The notes: generated from the letters alone by a model not told the origin. A stretch of 64,000 bases of DNA from Rhizobiaceae bacterium (GCA_023953835.1 JAMLJB010000001.1:496001-560000); one strand, 5' to 3'. Counted from the stretch's first letter, positions 1-9,177 are shown. Numbers and translations: made by a program.

Positions 1-373
1 CGCGCAGACCGTATTTGACGTCATAGGCATAATCGGCATGGCCGGGACGGTACTGCCGGGCAATCTCGCCATAATCCTTGGAGCGCTGGTCGACATTTTC
101 GATCAGCATGGAAACCGGCGTGCCGGTGGTGATCATGGTCTCGCCGTCCTCGTCCATGACAAAGCCGGAGAGCACCTTCACCTCGTCCGGCTCGCGGCGC
201 TGGGTCACGAATCGCGACTGGCCGGGGCGGCGGCGGTCGAGATCGGCCTGGATTTCAGCCAGTTTGAAGCGGATGCCGGGCGGGCAGCCATCGACCACGC
301 AGCCAAGCGCCGGACCGTGGCTCTCGCCCCAGGTGGTCACGCGAAACAGATGACCGAACGTGTTGTGCGACAT
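1..373 (-). CDS. aroC: chorismate synthase, N-terminal part (cut by window edge)
   Basis: Chorismate synthase removes phosphate from 5-enolpyruvylshikimate-3-phosphate to give chorismate, the last step of the shikimate pathway; it needs reduced FMN and acts in the cytoplasm. The 124 visible codons begin [20 protein letters not shown], the family's usual N-terminus, and include the conserved DRRRPGQS and [10 protein letters not shown] segments. The gene runs off the left edge, so about two thirds is missing. The ATG at 373 fits the family start. Identity is secure from these motifs. Confidence 0.97.
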   Translation of the reverse strand, partial: MSHNTFGHLFRVTTWGESHGPALGCVVDGCPPGIRFKLAEIQADLDRRRPGQSRFVTQRREPDEVKVLSGFVMDEDGETMITTGTPVSMLIENVDQRSKDYGEIARQYRPGHADYAYDVKYGLR

Positions 374-544
374 GGAATGATCTTGGCCGAATGAGCGACG
401 TTTCCGGCCTTCTATTGAGGTTTTCCACTGTGGTCAAACGATGCGGAGCGGCTTCGCATTGGCTTGAGGTGCAATTTCTGACACATTCATAATATTCATT
501 CCCGCCTGTCATTCATGCCGACAATAAAAAATAAAGAGAAGCAA

Positions 545-790
545 ATGCGCTTTGTGCCGACTATTGCCGCCCTCCTCCTGTCCATATCCGCAGCAATGGC
601 GGCCGACGCCGAGGGCGAAATCAAAAAGATCGATGCGGATAACAGCACGATTACGCTGAGCGACGGCAAGACTTACAAATTACCCGGCGAATTCGACGTC
701 GCCTCCCTCAAGGAAGGCATGGATATAGTCATCTCCTACGACAAGGTGGACGGAGAAAACCTCATCGCCGACATGCAGTTGCCGGAGTAA
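545..790 (+). CDS. DUF1344 small secreted protein
   Basis: An 81-residue protein of unknown function. Residues 1-19 form a signal peptide ending near AMA, and the mature part of about 60 residues has the DUF1344 pattern: GEIKKIDADNSTITLSDGKTY followed by short beta segments, as in a small OB- or SH3-like barrel. It is probably periplasmic. I chose the ATG at 545 because AAAGAGAAG lies just upstream and the signal peptide then begins at the first residue; an in-frame start at 515 would add ten residues ahead of it. It stands alone between aroC and a convergent phosphatase gene. Confidence 0.8.
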   Translation: MRFVPTIAALLLSISAAMAADAEGEIKKIDADNSTITLSDGKTYKLPGEFDVASLKEGMDIVISYDKVDGENLIADMQLPE

Positions 791-793
791 AGC

Positions 794-1393
794 CTAAAGC
801 CACTCCAGCCTGCCCTGTTGCAGCCGCAGGATGCGATCCTGCGGAATGGCGAGGTCTGCCGCGGCATTGTCCGCGAAATCGCCGACAAGCCGGAACACGG
901 CCCGTATCGTGCCGCCATGGGCAACGCAGACGGTTGGCCGGTCGAGCGCTTCGAACCACGGGCGCACGCGCGCCAGCAGCATCTGGTAACTCTCGCCCCC
1001 GGCGCCCGGGGGAACCATGTTCCATTTGTCGCGCCTGCGCTGCCGGAACAGGTCCGGCGCAAGCCGCTTCAGGTCGGACAGGCGTTGGCCCTGCCAGTCG
1101 CCGAAATGCACCTCCACAAGGCGGGCATCAGTGCGGAAATCGTCTGCCGCCAGCCCCATCGCAGCGCGAATGCGCTGCATGGTCTCGACCGTGCGCCGCA
1201 TCGGACTTGCGATGAAATCGAAGTCTGAGGGATCCCGAATCAACTTGCCGAGCAGGTGTCCGTTGCGGTCCGCCTGCGTGCGCCCGACGGCGTTCAGGTC
1301 GACCTCGTTCTGGCCCTGAAAGCGCCCTTCCGCGTTCCAGTCTGTCTGGCCGTGGCGAATGAAATAGACCAGCGGCGTTGGGTGTTCCGGCAA
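794..1393 (-). CDS. histidine phosphatase family protein (phosphoglycerate mutase-like)
   Basis: A 199-residue member of the histidine phosphatase superfamily. The catalytic RHGQTDWN motif is at residues 13-20, a second-half motif SPMRRTVETM follows, and the late catalytic histidine is in VCVAHGGTIRAV. These enzymes hydrolyse small phosphate esters through a phospho-histidine; the substrate cannot be read from the sequence. The start appears to be TTG at 1393, since no in-frame ATG precedes the RHG motif. It lies 18 bases after fabI on the same strand and is probably co-transcribed with it. Confidence 0.85.
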   Translation of the reverse strand: MPEHPTPLVYFIRHGQTDWNAEGRFQGQNEVDLNAVGRTQADRNGHLLGKLIRDPSDFDFIASPMRRTVETMQRIRAAMGLAADDFRTDARLVEVHFGDWQGQRLSDLKRLAPDLFRQRRRDKWNMVPPGAGGESYQMLLARVRPWFEALDRPTVCVAHGGTIRAVFRLVGDFADNAAADLAIPQDRILRLQQGRLEWL

Positions 1394-1411
1394 TGTGCAG
1401 GCTGCCTTCCG

Positions 1412-2230
1412 TTACTCCTTGACGACCGAGATGTCCGGCGCGTCGACGGCCTTCATGCCGACGACGTGATAGCCGGAATCGACGTGATGCACTTCTCCCG
1501 TCACGCCGCGCGACAGGTCCGAGAGAAGATAAAGGCCGGCATCGCCGACTTCTTCCACCGAGACCGTGCGCTTGAGCGGCGCGTTGTATTCGTTCCACTT
1601 GAGAATATAGCGGAAATCCCCGATGCCCGAGGCGGCGAGCGTCTTGATCGGACCGGCGGAAATAGCGTTCACCCGGATGTTCTTCGAGCCAAGATCGACG
1701 GCGAGATAACGCACGCTGGCTTCCAACGCGGCCTTGGCGACGCCCATGACGTTGTAGTGCGGCATGACCTTTTCCGCGCCGTAATAGGTGAGCGTCAGCA
1801 GCGAGCCGCCATCCGTCAAGAGTTCCTCGGCGCGCCTTGCGATTGTGGTGAAGGAAAAGACCGAAATGTCCATCGTCATCAAGAAGTTGTCGCGCGTCGT
1901 GTCGACATAGCGGCCGTCGAGCTCTTCCTTGTTGGAAAAGGCGATGGCGTGAACGAGGAAGTCCAGCTTGCCCCATTTCGCGCGGATGCCGTCGAACACC
2001 GCGTCGAGACTTGATTCGTCGGTGACGTCGCAGTGGCCGGCAAGCTCGGCGCCGAGTTCTTCCGCCAGCGGCTCGACGCGCTTCCTGAACTGGTCGCCCT
2101 GATAGGTCAGCGCAATTTCCGCGCCCTGGCCGACGCAGGCCTTGGCGATGCCATAGGCGATAGACCGATTGTTGGCGACGCCGAGTATCAGGCCGCGCTT
2201 GCCTGCCATCAGGCCCTGTCCTGCTGCCAT
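1412..2230 (-). CDS. fabI: enoyl-[acyl-carrier-protein] reductase (NADH)
   Basis: FabI catalyses the last reduction of each fatty-acid elongation cycle, converting trans-2-enoyl-ACP to acyl-ACP with NADH in the cytoplasm. It is also the target of triclosan-type inhibitors. The 272-residue protein has the FabI-type nucleotide-binding stretch GLILGVANNRSIAYGIA near residues 13-29 and the catalytic Tyr159 and Lys166 in the Y-x6-K spacing (MPHYNVMGVAK). Length is normal. It lies between a dnaJ-like gene and a phosphatase gene on the same strand. Rhizobia often carry two fabI copies, so this may be one of a pair. Confidence 0.95.
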   Translation of the reverse strand: MAAGQGLMAGKRGLILGVANNRSIAYGIAKACVGQGAEIALTYQGDQFRKRVEPLAEELGAELAGHCDVTDESSLDAVFDGIRAKWGKLDFLVHAIAFSNKEELDGRYVDTTRDNFLMTMDISVFSFTTIARRAEELLTDGGSLLTLTYYGAEKVMPHYNVMGVAKAALEASVRYLAVDLGSKNIRVNAISAGPIKTLAASGIGDFRYILKWNEYNAPLKRTVSVEEVGDAGLYLLSDLSRGVTGEVHHVDSGYHVVGMKAVDAPDISVVKE

Positions 2231-2302
2231 ATCGAGAGACTCCAGACTAGGTTTTCAGTTCGCGTGCCTATTGCACAGGCACAAGCGGCCATCAAGCTGC
2301 GC

Positions 2303-3247
2303 TTACACGGCCTTCTTGCGCATCAGCGCCTCGATTTCGGGATCGCCTCCCGACGGCAGCATAACGCGGACATGGGCATAGAGATCCCCATGGCCGCCGC
2401 CTTTCAGCGGAAGTCCCTTGCCTTTCAGGCGCATGATCTTGTCCGAGCTGGACCAGGCCGGCACCTTGACGCCGAGCCGCCCGGTGGGCGTTTCGACCGG
2501 GACGGTCGCACCCAGAACCGCGTCGCGCAGCGGCACGGGCAGGTCGACATGCAGGTCGCGCCCCTCGATGCGATATCGCGGATGGGTGCGCAGCCTGATC
2601 TTCACCAGCGCGTCGCCCGAACCGCCCGGACCTTGCAGGCCCTGACCCTTGAGGCGGATGGTCTGGCCATCTTCCACAAAGGCGGGCAGCTTCACCGCAA
2701 GCTTGCGGCCATCCGGGAAAATGGCGCTGACGCGGGCCGAGGTCGCCATTTCCTCCACCGAAATCTCGAGCGTGGCCGAAAGGTCCTCGCCACGCGGCGG
2801 CTTGCGTTGGCGCGCATTCGCCCGCCCGCTGCCTCCGGCGAAAGCGTCTCCGAAGATCTGGCTGAAAATGTCGTCGGCATCGCCGCCCCCGCCGAATTGC
2901 GGCCCGGCGTCGCCGAACGGGTTTCCCCCGGTCGAACGAAATTCGAAATGCGGATCGCCGCCGCGCTGCCTGAAAGCGGCAAACGGGTCGCCGCCCCCGG
3001 CGCTTTCAAAGCCCTGGTACAAAGGCTTGCCGTCCGGGCCGATCTCGCCACGGTCGAATGCCGCGCGCTGCTTTTCATCGCCCAGTATCTCATAGGCCTG
3101 ATTGGCGGCGGCGAATTGATCCTTCGCCTTCGGGTCGTTCGGGTTCTGGTCCGGGTGATACTGCTTGGCCAGCTTGCGATAGGCCGATTTGATGTCCTTC
3201 GCAGAAGCCGCTTTCGGCACACCCAGCACCTCATAGGGGTCGCGCAC
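2303..3247 (-). CDS. DnaJ/CbpA-like J-domain co-chaperone
   Basis: A 314-residue type B J-protein that would stimulate the ATPase of DnaK. The J domain is at residues 1-70 with the essential HPD triad at 31-33. A Gly/Phe-rich linker follows (about 75-145, rich in GGGDP and FGGGG). The C-terminal substrate-binding beta domains then follow without the four CxxCxGxG zinc-finger repeats of true DnaJ, which makes it CbpA-like. The start is GTG at 3247. The gap to fabI downstream is 72 bases, and the same strand suggests co-transcription. Confidence 0.9.
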   Translation of the reverse strand: MRDPYEVLGVPKAASAKDIKSAYRKLAKQYHPDQNPNDPKAKDQFAAANQAYEILGDEKQRAAFDRGEIGPDGKPLYQGFESAGGGDPFAAFRQRGGDPHFEFRSTGGNPFGDAGPQFGGGGDADDIFSQIFGDAFAGGSGRANARQRKPPRGEDLSATLEISVEEMATSARVSAIFPDGRKLAVKLPAFVEDGQTIRLKGQGLQGPGGSGDALVKIRLRTHPRYRIEGRDLHVDLPVPLRDAVLGATVPVETPTGRLGVKVPAWSSSDKIMRLKGKGLPLKGGGHGDLYAHVRVMLPSGGDPEIEALMRKKAV

Positions 3248-3334
3248 TGTCAGTTTTTCAACCTTTCACGGAAGTGTGAATTCTCGCCCTCTAATATGCT
3301 GTCGGAAGGACAAAAATTCCAGTGGCAACAAGCG

Positions 3335-3760
3335 TCAGGTCGGTGCAAAAGCTGTCATTTGCCACATGCCGGGCGCGATCATGCACGCGCGCCCCTGATA
3401 GAGCGCGATTCCGTCGAAGCGTTCCCGTGTCGTCTTGAACTTTCGGCAGACTACGCCCTGCTCATTGTCCTCTGTCACCGCGCTGATCGCGCCGCGCGAA
3501 CCCGTATCCGCATTGGCCCAAGCCAGCGGCGAACCCTCAAGCGAAGTGAGGTCGGCGGATGAAATGGCATTGCGCACGGTAAGCGCGTCGGACTGGGTTT
3601 CAGGGTCGGTATTCGGGTCGGCGGGCGCAACGGTCGAGGTCAGGGTCGACGAGTCGACGCCCTTGTCGGATCCGAGGCCGATCATCGACGTCGTGCAGCC
3701 GGCTGACAGGAGACCTGAAAGGAGAAGCAATGCCGCACCGAAAGGCCGCGCCCCTGGCAT
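3335..3760 (-). CDS. outer membrane lipoprotein, RT0821/Lpp0805-like
   Basis: A 141-residue predicted lipoprotein of unknown function. The N-terminus has a hydrophobic stretch and the lipobox LSAGC, so Cys22 would be acylated after signal peptidase II cleavage. The C-terminal half (VVCRKFKTTRERF ... GRACMIAPGMW) has the two spaced cysteines and Trp typical of RT0821/Lpp0805-type surface proteins. I chose ATG 3760 because it places the signal peptide at the start; an upstream in-frame start at 3817 would add 19 charged residues. It is divergent from pdxH. Confidence 0.7.
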   Translation of the reverse strand: MPGARPFGAALLLLSGLLSAGCTTSMIGLGSDKGVDSSTLTSTVAPADPNTDPETQSDALTVRNAISSADLTSLEGSPLAWANADTGSRGAISAVTEDNEQGVVCRKFKTTRERFDGIALYQGRACMIAPGMWQMTAFAPT

Positions 3761-3840
3761 TACGCTGCTCTTGAAACGTGGTGCTTGCGCGAGCCGCTTC
3801 AATCGGCAATCTCCCAAACCAACGGCCCCCGAGGTGATTT

Positions 3841-4458
3841 ATGAGTGAGCTAACCTTAACATCTGGTGACTTCACCGAAGAGACAGATCCGTTTAGCCTT
3901 TTCCGGGCATGGCTGGAAGAGGCAACGGCCAGCGAAATCAACGACCCCAACGCCATGGCCCTCGCAACGGTCGATCCGGAGGGTCTGCCGGATGTGCGCA
4001 TGGTGCTGCTCAAGGGGCTGGACGAGCGCGGCTTCGTCTTTTTCACCAATTTCGAAAGCGCCAAGGGCAGGGAAATACTTGCCTCGCACAAGGCGGCGCT
4101 GTGCTTTCACTGGAAATCGCTGAGGCGGCAGGTCCGCGTGCGCGGCAGCGTCGAGGTGGTCAGCGACGAGGAGGCGGACAGCTATTTTCAGTCCCGCCCC
4201 CGCAACAGCCGCATCGGTGCCTGGGCATCGAAGCAGTCGAGACCGCTGGAAAGCCGGTTCGCGCTCGAAAAGGCGGTGGCCGAATTCACCGCGAAGCACC
4301 TTGTCGGCGAAATTCCGCGCCCCCCGTATTGGTCGGGCTTCAGGGTGCTGCCCTCAAGCATCGAATTCTGGCACGACCGGCCTTTCAGGCTGCACGATCG
4401 GGTTACGTACAAGCGCTCCGACGGCCAGACATGGTCAAAAACACGCCTTTATCCTTAG
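3841..4458 (+). CDS. pdxH: pyridoxamine/pyridoxine 5'-phosphate oxidase
   Basis: PdxH is an FMN flavoenzyme that oxidises pyridoxine- or pyridoxamine-5'-phosphate to pyridoxal phosphate, the last step of vitamin B6 synthesis and salvage. The 205-residue protein shows the FMN-binding segments [18 protein letters not shown] and [11 protein letters not shown], the family signature [12 protein letters not shown], and the normal C-terminus ending RLYP. GAGGTG lies just before the ATG. The TAG stop codon sits exactly on the first bases of a 162-bp inverted-repeat element, so the insertion junction may supply the stop; the protein itself looks intact. Confidence 0.95.
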   Translation: MSELTLTSGDFTEETDPFSLFRAWLEEATASEINDPNAMALATVDPEGLPDVRMVLLKGLDERGFVFFTNFESAKGREILASHKAALCFHWKSLRRQVRVRGSVEVVSDEEADSYFQSRPRNSRIGAWASKQSRPLESRFALEKAVAEFTAKHLVGEIPRPPYWSGFRVLPSSIEFWHDRPFRLHDRVTYKRSDGQTWSKTRLYP

Positions 4459-4617
4459 GTCGTAGTGACGATTTAACGATTTGCTGCGCCGCAGATGAAA
4501 TTGGTCAGTTCGAGGAAGAAGGAGGAAGGATATGCAGCGCATATTCGACGACGCGTGACGAAGAAATGGCCGATTTCGGCGCGGCGCAGCAAATCGTTAA
4601 ATCGTCACTACGACCTA
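4456..4617. mobile_element. candidate MITE-like element with 37-bp perfect terminal inverted repeats
   Basis: Positions 4456-4492 and 4581-4617 are perfect reverse complements over 37 bases, and both ends carry TA. Pairing extends imperfectly inward to about 4511 and 4563; several interior differences would still pair as G-U in RNA. The centre holds a strong ribosome-binding sequence and an eight-codon reading frame but no transposase. The size, long terminal repeats and TA ends match non-autonomous elements mobilised by TA-targeting (IS630/mariner-type) transposases. No second copy was seen in this window, so mobility is inferred. Confidence 0.6.
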
Positions 4618-4716
4618 GTCAAACACCGCAACCAATCGGCCCCCGCCGCGTTCAGCTTCCGTTCAGGAGCGTTTTGGCAAAAGGCCATCATGGTTTTTGA
4701 CCTGAAAGGAATCGAC

Positions 4717-5217
4717 ATGCGAAAGCTTCTTCTTTCCCTCTGTGCTGCCGCTTTCACGGTCGGCACGGCGGTATCGACCGCCGGTCCGGTAGCGGCTGCA
4801 CCAATCATTCCCCTCGTGAAAGCAACGCCGGGTGGCGATGTGATCCAGATTCAGGATCGCAGGCGTCAGTATGATCTGTGGCGTGCACAGCCCGTGCGGC
4901 CGCCTCAGCCTCGGCGCGGCTATTATCAGTATCGCGGCAACCCGTATTACAACGGGCATCGCGGCTACAGCTACTATCGACCGGGGTATCGCCGGTACAA
5001 CGACTTCTGGTTCCCGGCGGGTGCCTTCGTGGCAGGCGCGCTGCTGGGCGGAGCGCTTGCGGCGCCTGCGCCCGTCTATCGTGAGCCGCCGCGCGGCATG
5101 TATTCCGACGCGCATGTGCGCTGGTGCTACAATCGTTATCGGTCCTACAGGGCTTATGACAACACGTTCCAGCCCTATAACGGGCCGCGCCAGCAGTGCT
5201 ATTCGCCTTACAGCTAA
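4717..5217 (+). CDS. BA14K-family secreted protein
   Basis: A 166-residue protein with a signal peptide (residues 1-25, [16 protein letters not shown]), a Tyr/Arg/Pro-rich middle (about 55-95), a glycine/alanine hydrophobic segment ([13 protein letters not shown]) and a C-terminal BA14K domain with paired cysteines ([11 protein letters not shown] ... RQQCYSPYS). The family is named from an immunoreactive, lectin-like Brucella protein and is common in Hyphomicrobiales; molecular function is unsettled. ATG 4717 follows GAAAGGA. It lies just after the inverted-repeat element and ends at a good terminator. Confidence 0.85.
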   Translation: MRKLLLSLCAAAFTVGTAVSTAGPVAAAPIIPLVKATPGGDVIQIQDRRRQYDLWRAQPVRPPQPRRGYYQYRGNPYYNGHRGYSYYRPGYRRYNDFWFPAGAFVAGALLGGALAAPAPVYREPPRGMYSDAHVRWCYNRYRSYRAYDNTFQPYNGPRQQCYSPYS

Positions 5218-5240
5218 GTCCAAGGTTGGCGGACCTGGCA

Positions 5241-5271
5241 GGCCGGCTCAGACGAGCCGGCCTTACTTTTT
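5241..5271 (+). terminator. intrinsic terminator after the BA14K gene
   Basis: A perfect 9-bp stem (GGCCGGCTC at 5241-5249 and GAGCCGGCC at 5254-5262) with loop AGAC is followed by TTACTTTTT. The tail coincides with the stop codon of the convergent crotonase gene, so a single element closes both genes. Confidence 0.85.
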
Positions 5272-6012
5272 GCGGGACATGAACGCCATAAGGGCTGCCC
5301 TCGCCTCATCGGACGAAAGCCTCTCGCGGAAATGGGCGCCTTCCTCCTGAATCCGCTCGATCAGCGAAGCGCGCGGCGCGCGCATCAGGTCGCGGGCGAT
5401 CTTCAATGCCTGCGGGGGCTTTGACGCCACCATTCGCGCGGCGGCGAGCACAGAATCTTCAAGCGCGGCTTCGCCCACCACTGCGTGTATCATGCCGGTC
5501 TCACGCGCCCGCTCCGCCGGGAACAGCTGGCCGAGCGCGAGCAATGCAAAAGCTGCCTGCCGCCCGAGAAGAAGCGGAGCGATCAGGCTCGAACCGGCTT
5601 CCGGCACGAGGCCAAGATCGACGAAAGGCGTGTGAAACATCGTGCGGGGCGTGGCGAAAGTCAGGTCGCAATGCAGGTGCAGCGTGGTGCCGATGCCGAC
5701 CGCAATGCCGTCTGCCCCGGAAATCATCGGCTTTTGCGAATTTGCCAGCGCCATGAGGAAGTCCCACACTTCCCCGCCGCCCTCGCCGCCCGTCGCGATG
5801 GCCAGAAAATCCGCGAGATCGTTGCCCGCCGAAAACGCACCCGGAACGCCAAGGAAAACGTGGCACCGCACAGCGGGGTCGGCATCGCCGCTGCGCAGCG
5901 CTTCGACCATTGCCGCATACATGGCGCGGGTCAAAGCGTTCTTCTTTTCAGGGCGATTGATGCGGATGACCTGTATCGCGCTCTCGCGCGTGACCTCGAT
6001 GTGCTCGCTCAT
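5263..6012 (-). CDS. enoyl-CoA hydratase/isomerase family protein (crotonase)
   Basis: A 249-residue crotonase-fold protein. Features are INRPEKKNALTRAMY near residues 18-32, the oxyanion-hole segment GAFSAGNDLADF, and IAVGIGTTLHLHCDLTFA. Such enzymes hydrate or isomerise enoyl-CoA thioesters in fatty-acid or organic-acid breakdown; the exact substrate is unknown. ATG 6012 is chosen over a TTG at 6024 that would overlap the upstream stop. The gene starts 8 bases after the acyl-CoA dehydrogenase gene, so the two form an operon and probably act in sequence. Confidence 0.88.
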   Translation of the reverse strand: MSEHIEVTRESAIQVIRINRPEKKNALTRAMYAAMVEALRSGDADPAVRCHVFLGVPGAFSAGNDLADFLAIATGGEGGGEVWDFLMALANSQKPMISGADGIAVGIGTTLHLHCDLTFATPRTMFHTPFVDLGLVPEAGSSLIAPLLLGRQAAFALLALGQLFPAERARETGMIHAVVGEAALEDSVLAAARMVASKPPQALKIARDLMRAPRASLIERIQEEGAHFRERLSSDEARAALMAFMSRKK

Positions 6013-6020
6013 GTTCCGCC

Positions 6021-7799
6021 TCAACCGATGGTCAATGATTGCGCAGCGGCCCTGAGGCTGGCCGCGCCCGCAACAACCCGCGACCTGAGCGCCGCCGATT
6101 CGCCGACGAGGTTTTCGGCAAAGAACCGGCAGAGCGCGGTCCGCGCCGCGTCCTCGCCCGCAAGTGCCGCGCGCGCGAGATAGGCCCCGCCCGCCGCAAG
6201 CGCGAACAGGCGCAGATAGGGTGTCGCGCCTGAAAGAGCGTCCTCCAGTTTCCCGTTGCCCTGCGCGGAAAGCAGATACTCCGTCGATGCGGCGAGATCG
6301 TCCAGCGCCGCCTCGACCGCATCGGCGCTGCCGCCGAAACCCTCGCGATTGGAATCCCTTAGCCGCTTAACTTCGACCCGCAGTTCATCGATATATGCGC
6401 GCACATGTGCGCCACCGCCCTGCGGCAGCTTGCGGGTCACGAGGTCGATGGCCTGAATGCCGTTCGTACCTTCGTAGATCGGGGCGATGCGGGCATCGCG
6501 ATAATAGGCTGCCGCGCCCGTTTCCTCGATGAACCCCATGCCGCCATGCACCTGCACGCCGAGCGAGGCGACGTCGCAGCCAATGTCCGTCGAAAATGCC
6601 TTCGCCACGGGCGTCAGCAGGTTGACGCGCTCCTGCCAGTGCGCGGCGTCCTCGCCGCCCGCCCGCGACAGGTCCGCCGCATGCGCGCAGCAATAGCTTA
6701 TCGACCGCGCGACGCGGGTCAGCGCCTGCATGGTGAGCAGGTTGCGCTGCACGTCCGGGTGGTAGACGATGGGGGCCATGCCCTCCCCCGCATAGGCTGC
6801 CGCCTTGCCCTGCCTGCGCTCGTTGGCATAGCCCAACGCCTTCTGGAACGCGGCTTCGGCAACCGCGACACCCTGCATGCCCACGGCAAGGCGAGCATTG
6901 TTCATCATGGTGAACATGCAGGCCAGTCCCCGGTTCTCCTCTCCGATCAGCCAGCCCACCGCTCCCGGCTCGCGGTCTTTCGCAAAGCCGTCGCCGAAGA
7001 TCATGGTGCAGGTCGGCGATCCGTGGATGCCAAGCTTGTGTTCGATGGAGGCGCAGAACGCGTCATTGCGCGCGCCGAGGGTGCCGTCCGGGTTGACGAG
7101 GAATTTCGGCACGAGGAACAGCGAGATCCCGCGCGTGCCGGCCGGCGCGTCTGGCAGCCGCGCCAGGACGAGGTGCACGATGTTGTCGGTGAAATCGTGC
7201 TCGCCATAGGTGATGAAAATCTTCTGGCCGAAGATGCGGTAGCTGCCGTCGCCGGCGCGCTCGGCGCGGGTGCGCAGCGCGGCAAGATCCGAGCCTGCCT
7301 GCGGCTCGGTCAGGTTCATGGTGCCCATCCATTCACCGCTGACCAGCTTTTCCAGATAGACCCGCTTCAGCTCTTCCGACGCATGCTTCTCGATGGCCTC
7401 GACCGCGCCCATGGTCAGAGTCGGCCCGAGACCGAACGCCATCGAAGCCGAATTCCACATTTCGAGCGCCGCCACGCCGAGCATCGTGGGCAATGCCTGC
7501 CCGCCAAATTCCTCGGGGCCGGACAGCGCGTTCCAGCCGCCCTCGCGCCACCGCGTGTAGAGGTCGCGCCAACCGTCCGGCATGGTGACCGCCGCGTCCT
7601 TGTAAACCGCACCCTGCCGGTCGCCATTGACGGCAAGCGGAGCCACTTCCTCGGTCGCGAAACGCCCTGCCTCTTCGAGGATCGCATCAACAAGATCGCC
7701 GGAGAGGTCGCCAAGCCGCCCCGCATCGATGGCGGCGTCCAGTCCCGCGACGTGCTTGAGCGTGAATGCGATTTCTTCGACCGGCGCACGGTATGGCAT
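6021..7799 (-). CDS. long-form acyl-CoA dehydrogenase (DmdC-like architecture)
   Basis: A 592-residue FAD flavoprotein that would introduce a trans double bond into an acyl-CoA and pass electrons to ETF. It has the acyl-CoA dehydrogenase segments MGTMNLTEPQAGSDL and KIFITYGEHDF, and the late GGMGFIEETGAAAYYRDARI followed by YEGTNGIQAIDL, which holds the family's flavin and catalytic elements. A C-terminal extension of about 120 residues is typical of the long subfamily that includes 3-methylmercaptopropionyl-CoA dehydrogenase (DmdC). ATG 7799 gives the usual N-terminus MPYRAPVEEIAFTL. It is co-directional with the crotonase gene. Confidence 0.9.
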   Translation of the reverse strand: MPYRAPVEEIAFTLKHVAGLDAAIDAGRLGDLSGDLVDAILEEAGRFATEEVAPLAVNGDRQGAVYKDAAVTMPDGWRDLYTRWREGGWNALSGPEEFGGQALPTMLGVAALEMWNSASMAFGLGPTLTMGAVEAIEKHASEELKRVYLEKLVSGEWMGTMNLTEPQAGSDLAALRTRAERAGDGSYRIFGQKIFITYGEHDFTDNIVHLVLARLPDAPAGTRGISLFLVPKFLVNPDGTLGARNDAFCASIEHKLGIHGSPTCTMIFGDGFAKDREPGAVGWLIGEENRGLACMFTMMNNARLAVGMQGVAVAEAAFQKALGYANERRQGKAAAYAGEGMAPIVYHPDVQRNLLTMQALTRVARSISYCCAHAADLSRAGGEDAAHWQERVNLLTPVAKAFSTDIGCDVASLGVQVHGGMGFIEETGAAAYYRDARIAPIYEGTNGIQAIDLVTRKLPQGGGAHVRAYIDELRVEVKRLRDSNREGFGGSADAVEAALDDLAASTEYLLSAQGNGKLEDALSGATPYLRLFALAAGGAYLARAALAGEDAARTALCRFFAENLVGESAALRSRVVAGAASLRAAAQSLTIG

Positions 7800-7959
7800 G
7801 CGGATTCCTCCTGTTGTCGGGATCGGCCTACATCGCACTTACGTAAACGTCAAATGGACATTCGTCTGATGCGAGAGCGTATCATGCAGAGCGTCGGACG
7901 GGGCCGGAGTCAATTCGTTAACCACGATGTTTCAACATAAGCGGCGAAGGAAGCGGTGC

Positions 7960-9177
7960 ATGGCGGGCATGACGCGGATCATTAGCGGGCTTATTTGCGC
8001 ACTGGCGGCGATTTGCTGCGGGTTTCCGGTCGGCGCATCCGATTTTTCGAAACCCTGGACGAGGCCCGACCGCGCGCTCGTCCTCGACGCCTATGAATAT
8101 AACGAACTCGACTGGCGCGAGTTGACCACCGACAAGCGCATCGTCGGCTTCATCAACAAGGCATCCGACGGTCTGCCGCCGCCCTATTTCTGCGCAGGCC
8201 AGGAAACCGAATACAAGCTTTGCAAGGCGCTGTGGAAGCGCCATGCCGTGGCGCGCGAACTTTTCCACACGCGGCGCACGCTGGCCAAGGCGCTCGGCCT
8301 GAAATGGGGCGCGTATCATCTCGCAAGACCCGGCAATCCACTCGAGCAGGCGCGCAATTTCCTCGATTTCGCGGAGCCGGAGCCGGACGACGTGATGGCG
8401 CTGGACATCGAGGAAAACGACCCCACGCAATGGATGTCGCTCGATGATGCGGAAATCTTCGTCCGCGAGATCAACCGGCGCACGGGCCGGTTCCCCGTGC
8501 TCTACACCAACGGCGTCACTGCCAAGCACATTGCCGACAATGCCGGACGTTACCGCCTGCTGTCGCGCCTGCCGCTCTGGTATGCGCGCTACAAGCCTGA
8601 GATCGGCATGCATTTTCCGAAAGGCAACTGGGAAAGCTACACGCTGTGGCAGTTTGCCTCCCAGACGAATTGCAGCAAACGCGCCTGCCCCTATCGCGTG
8701 AAGGGCGCGGGCAATGACATCGACGTGAATGTCTCCACGCTCGCGCCCGACGCGCTGCGCAAGGCATGGCCCTTCGGCGGCCTGGTGAACCAGCGCATGG
8801 AGCTTGTGGCCAGCGTGCCGGTTCCTTTCCCCCGCGAGAAGGCACTCGCCGGAGAAGTGGAGATCATCTTCGCGGCTGTCGCAAACCTGCCGAAGGCGAG
8901 CGAAAACTGGCCGCAGGACGTTGCGGTGGCAGCGATCAGCCCGCCCGGCGACACGATGCTCGGTCTCGCCTCGGCCTATATCGGCTCCGCGATCGACGCC
9001 GGGCAGGCAGCGATCCAGCGGCTGCTGGCCGGGCGGGAACCTGCCGTCGACCCGACGATGACGGCCTCGACCAAACCTTCCGCGCCGAGGCGATACGAGA
9101 TGCCCGTGTTCCTGCTGACGCAGGATGAAGGTTTTGACGCCCTGCTCGCGCCGGGCGCCGCGCCCTCTATCTTCTAG
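7960..9177 (+). CDS. secreted glycoside hydrolase family 25 (lysozyme-like) protein
   Basis: A 405-residue exported protein. An N-terminal signal sequence (about residues 1-27) precedes a GH25 domain (about 30-255) with the paired acidic residues in ALDIEEND, the strand [16 protein letters not shown] and the LWQFAS segment usual for GH25 muramidases, which cut the glycan strand of peptidoglycan. The last 150 residues match nothing I recognise. ATG 7960 has GGAAG a few bases upstream. It is divergent from the acyl-CoA dehydrogenase gene, and its stop overlaps the convergent purD stop by 4 bases. Confidence 0.82.
   Translation: MAGMTRIISGLICALAAICCGFPVGASDFSKPWTRPDRALVLDAYEYNELDWRELTTDKRIVGFINKASDGLPPPYFCAGQETEYKLCKALWKRHAVARELFHTRRTLAKALGLKWGAYHLARPGNPLEQARNFLDFAEPEPDDVMALDIEENDPTQWMSLDDAEIFVREINRRTGRFPVLYTNGVTAKHIADNAGRYRLLSRLPLWYARYKPEIGMHFPKGNWESYTLWQFASQTNCSKRACPYRVKGAGNDIDVNVSTLAPDALRKAWPFGGLVNQRMELVASVPVPFPREKALAGEVEIIFAAVANLPKASENWPQDVAVAAISPPGDTMLGLASAYIGSAIDAGQAAIQRLLAGREPAVDPTMTASTKPSAPRRYEMPVFLLTQDEGFDALLAPGAAPSIF

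Noticed and set aside
2033..3562. A 509-codon open frame opposite fabI and the dnaJ-like gene
   Set aside because: Antisense shadow of two well supported genes.
4650..4664. A second GTTC-N7-GTTC match before the BA14K gene
   Set aside because: The spacer is not T-rich and no damage-response gene is nearby. One or two chance matches are expected in a sequence this long.
4495..4716. An N-terminal extension of the BA14K protein reading through the inverted-repeat element
   Set aside because: The open frame is accidental; the signal peptide and ribosome-binding site place the start at 4717.
6405..7940. A 511-codon open frame opposite the acyl-CoA dehydrogenase
   Set aside because: It mirrors the coding frame of a secure gene in GC-rich DNA and its translation is Arg/His-rich without domains.
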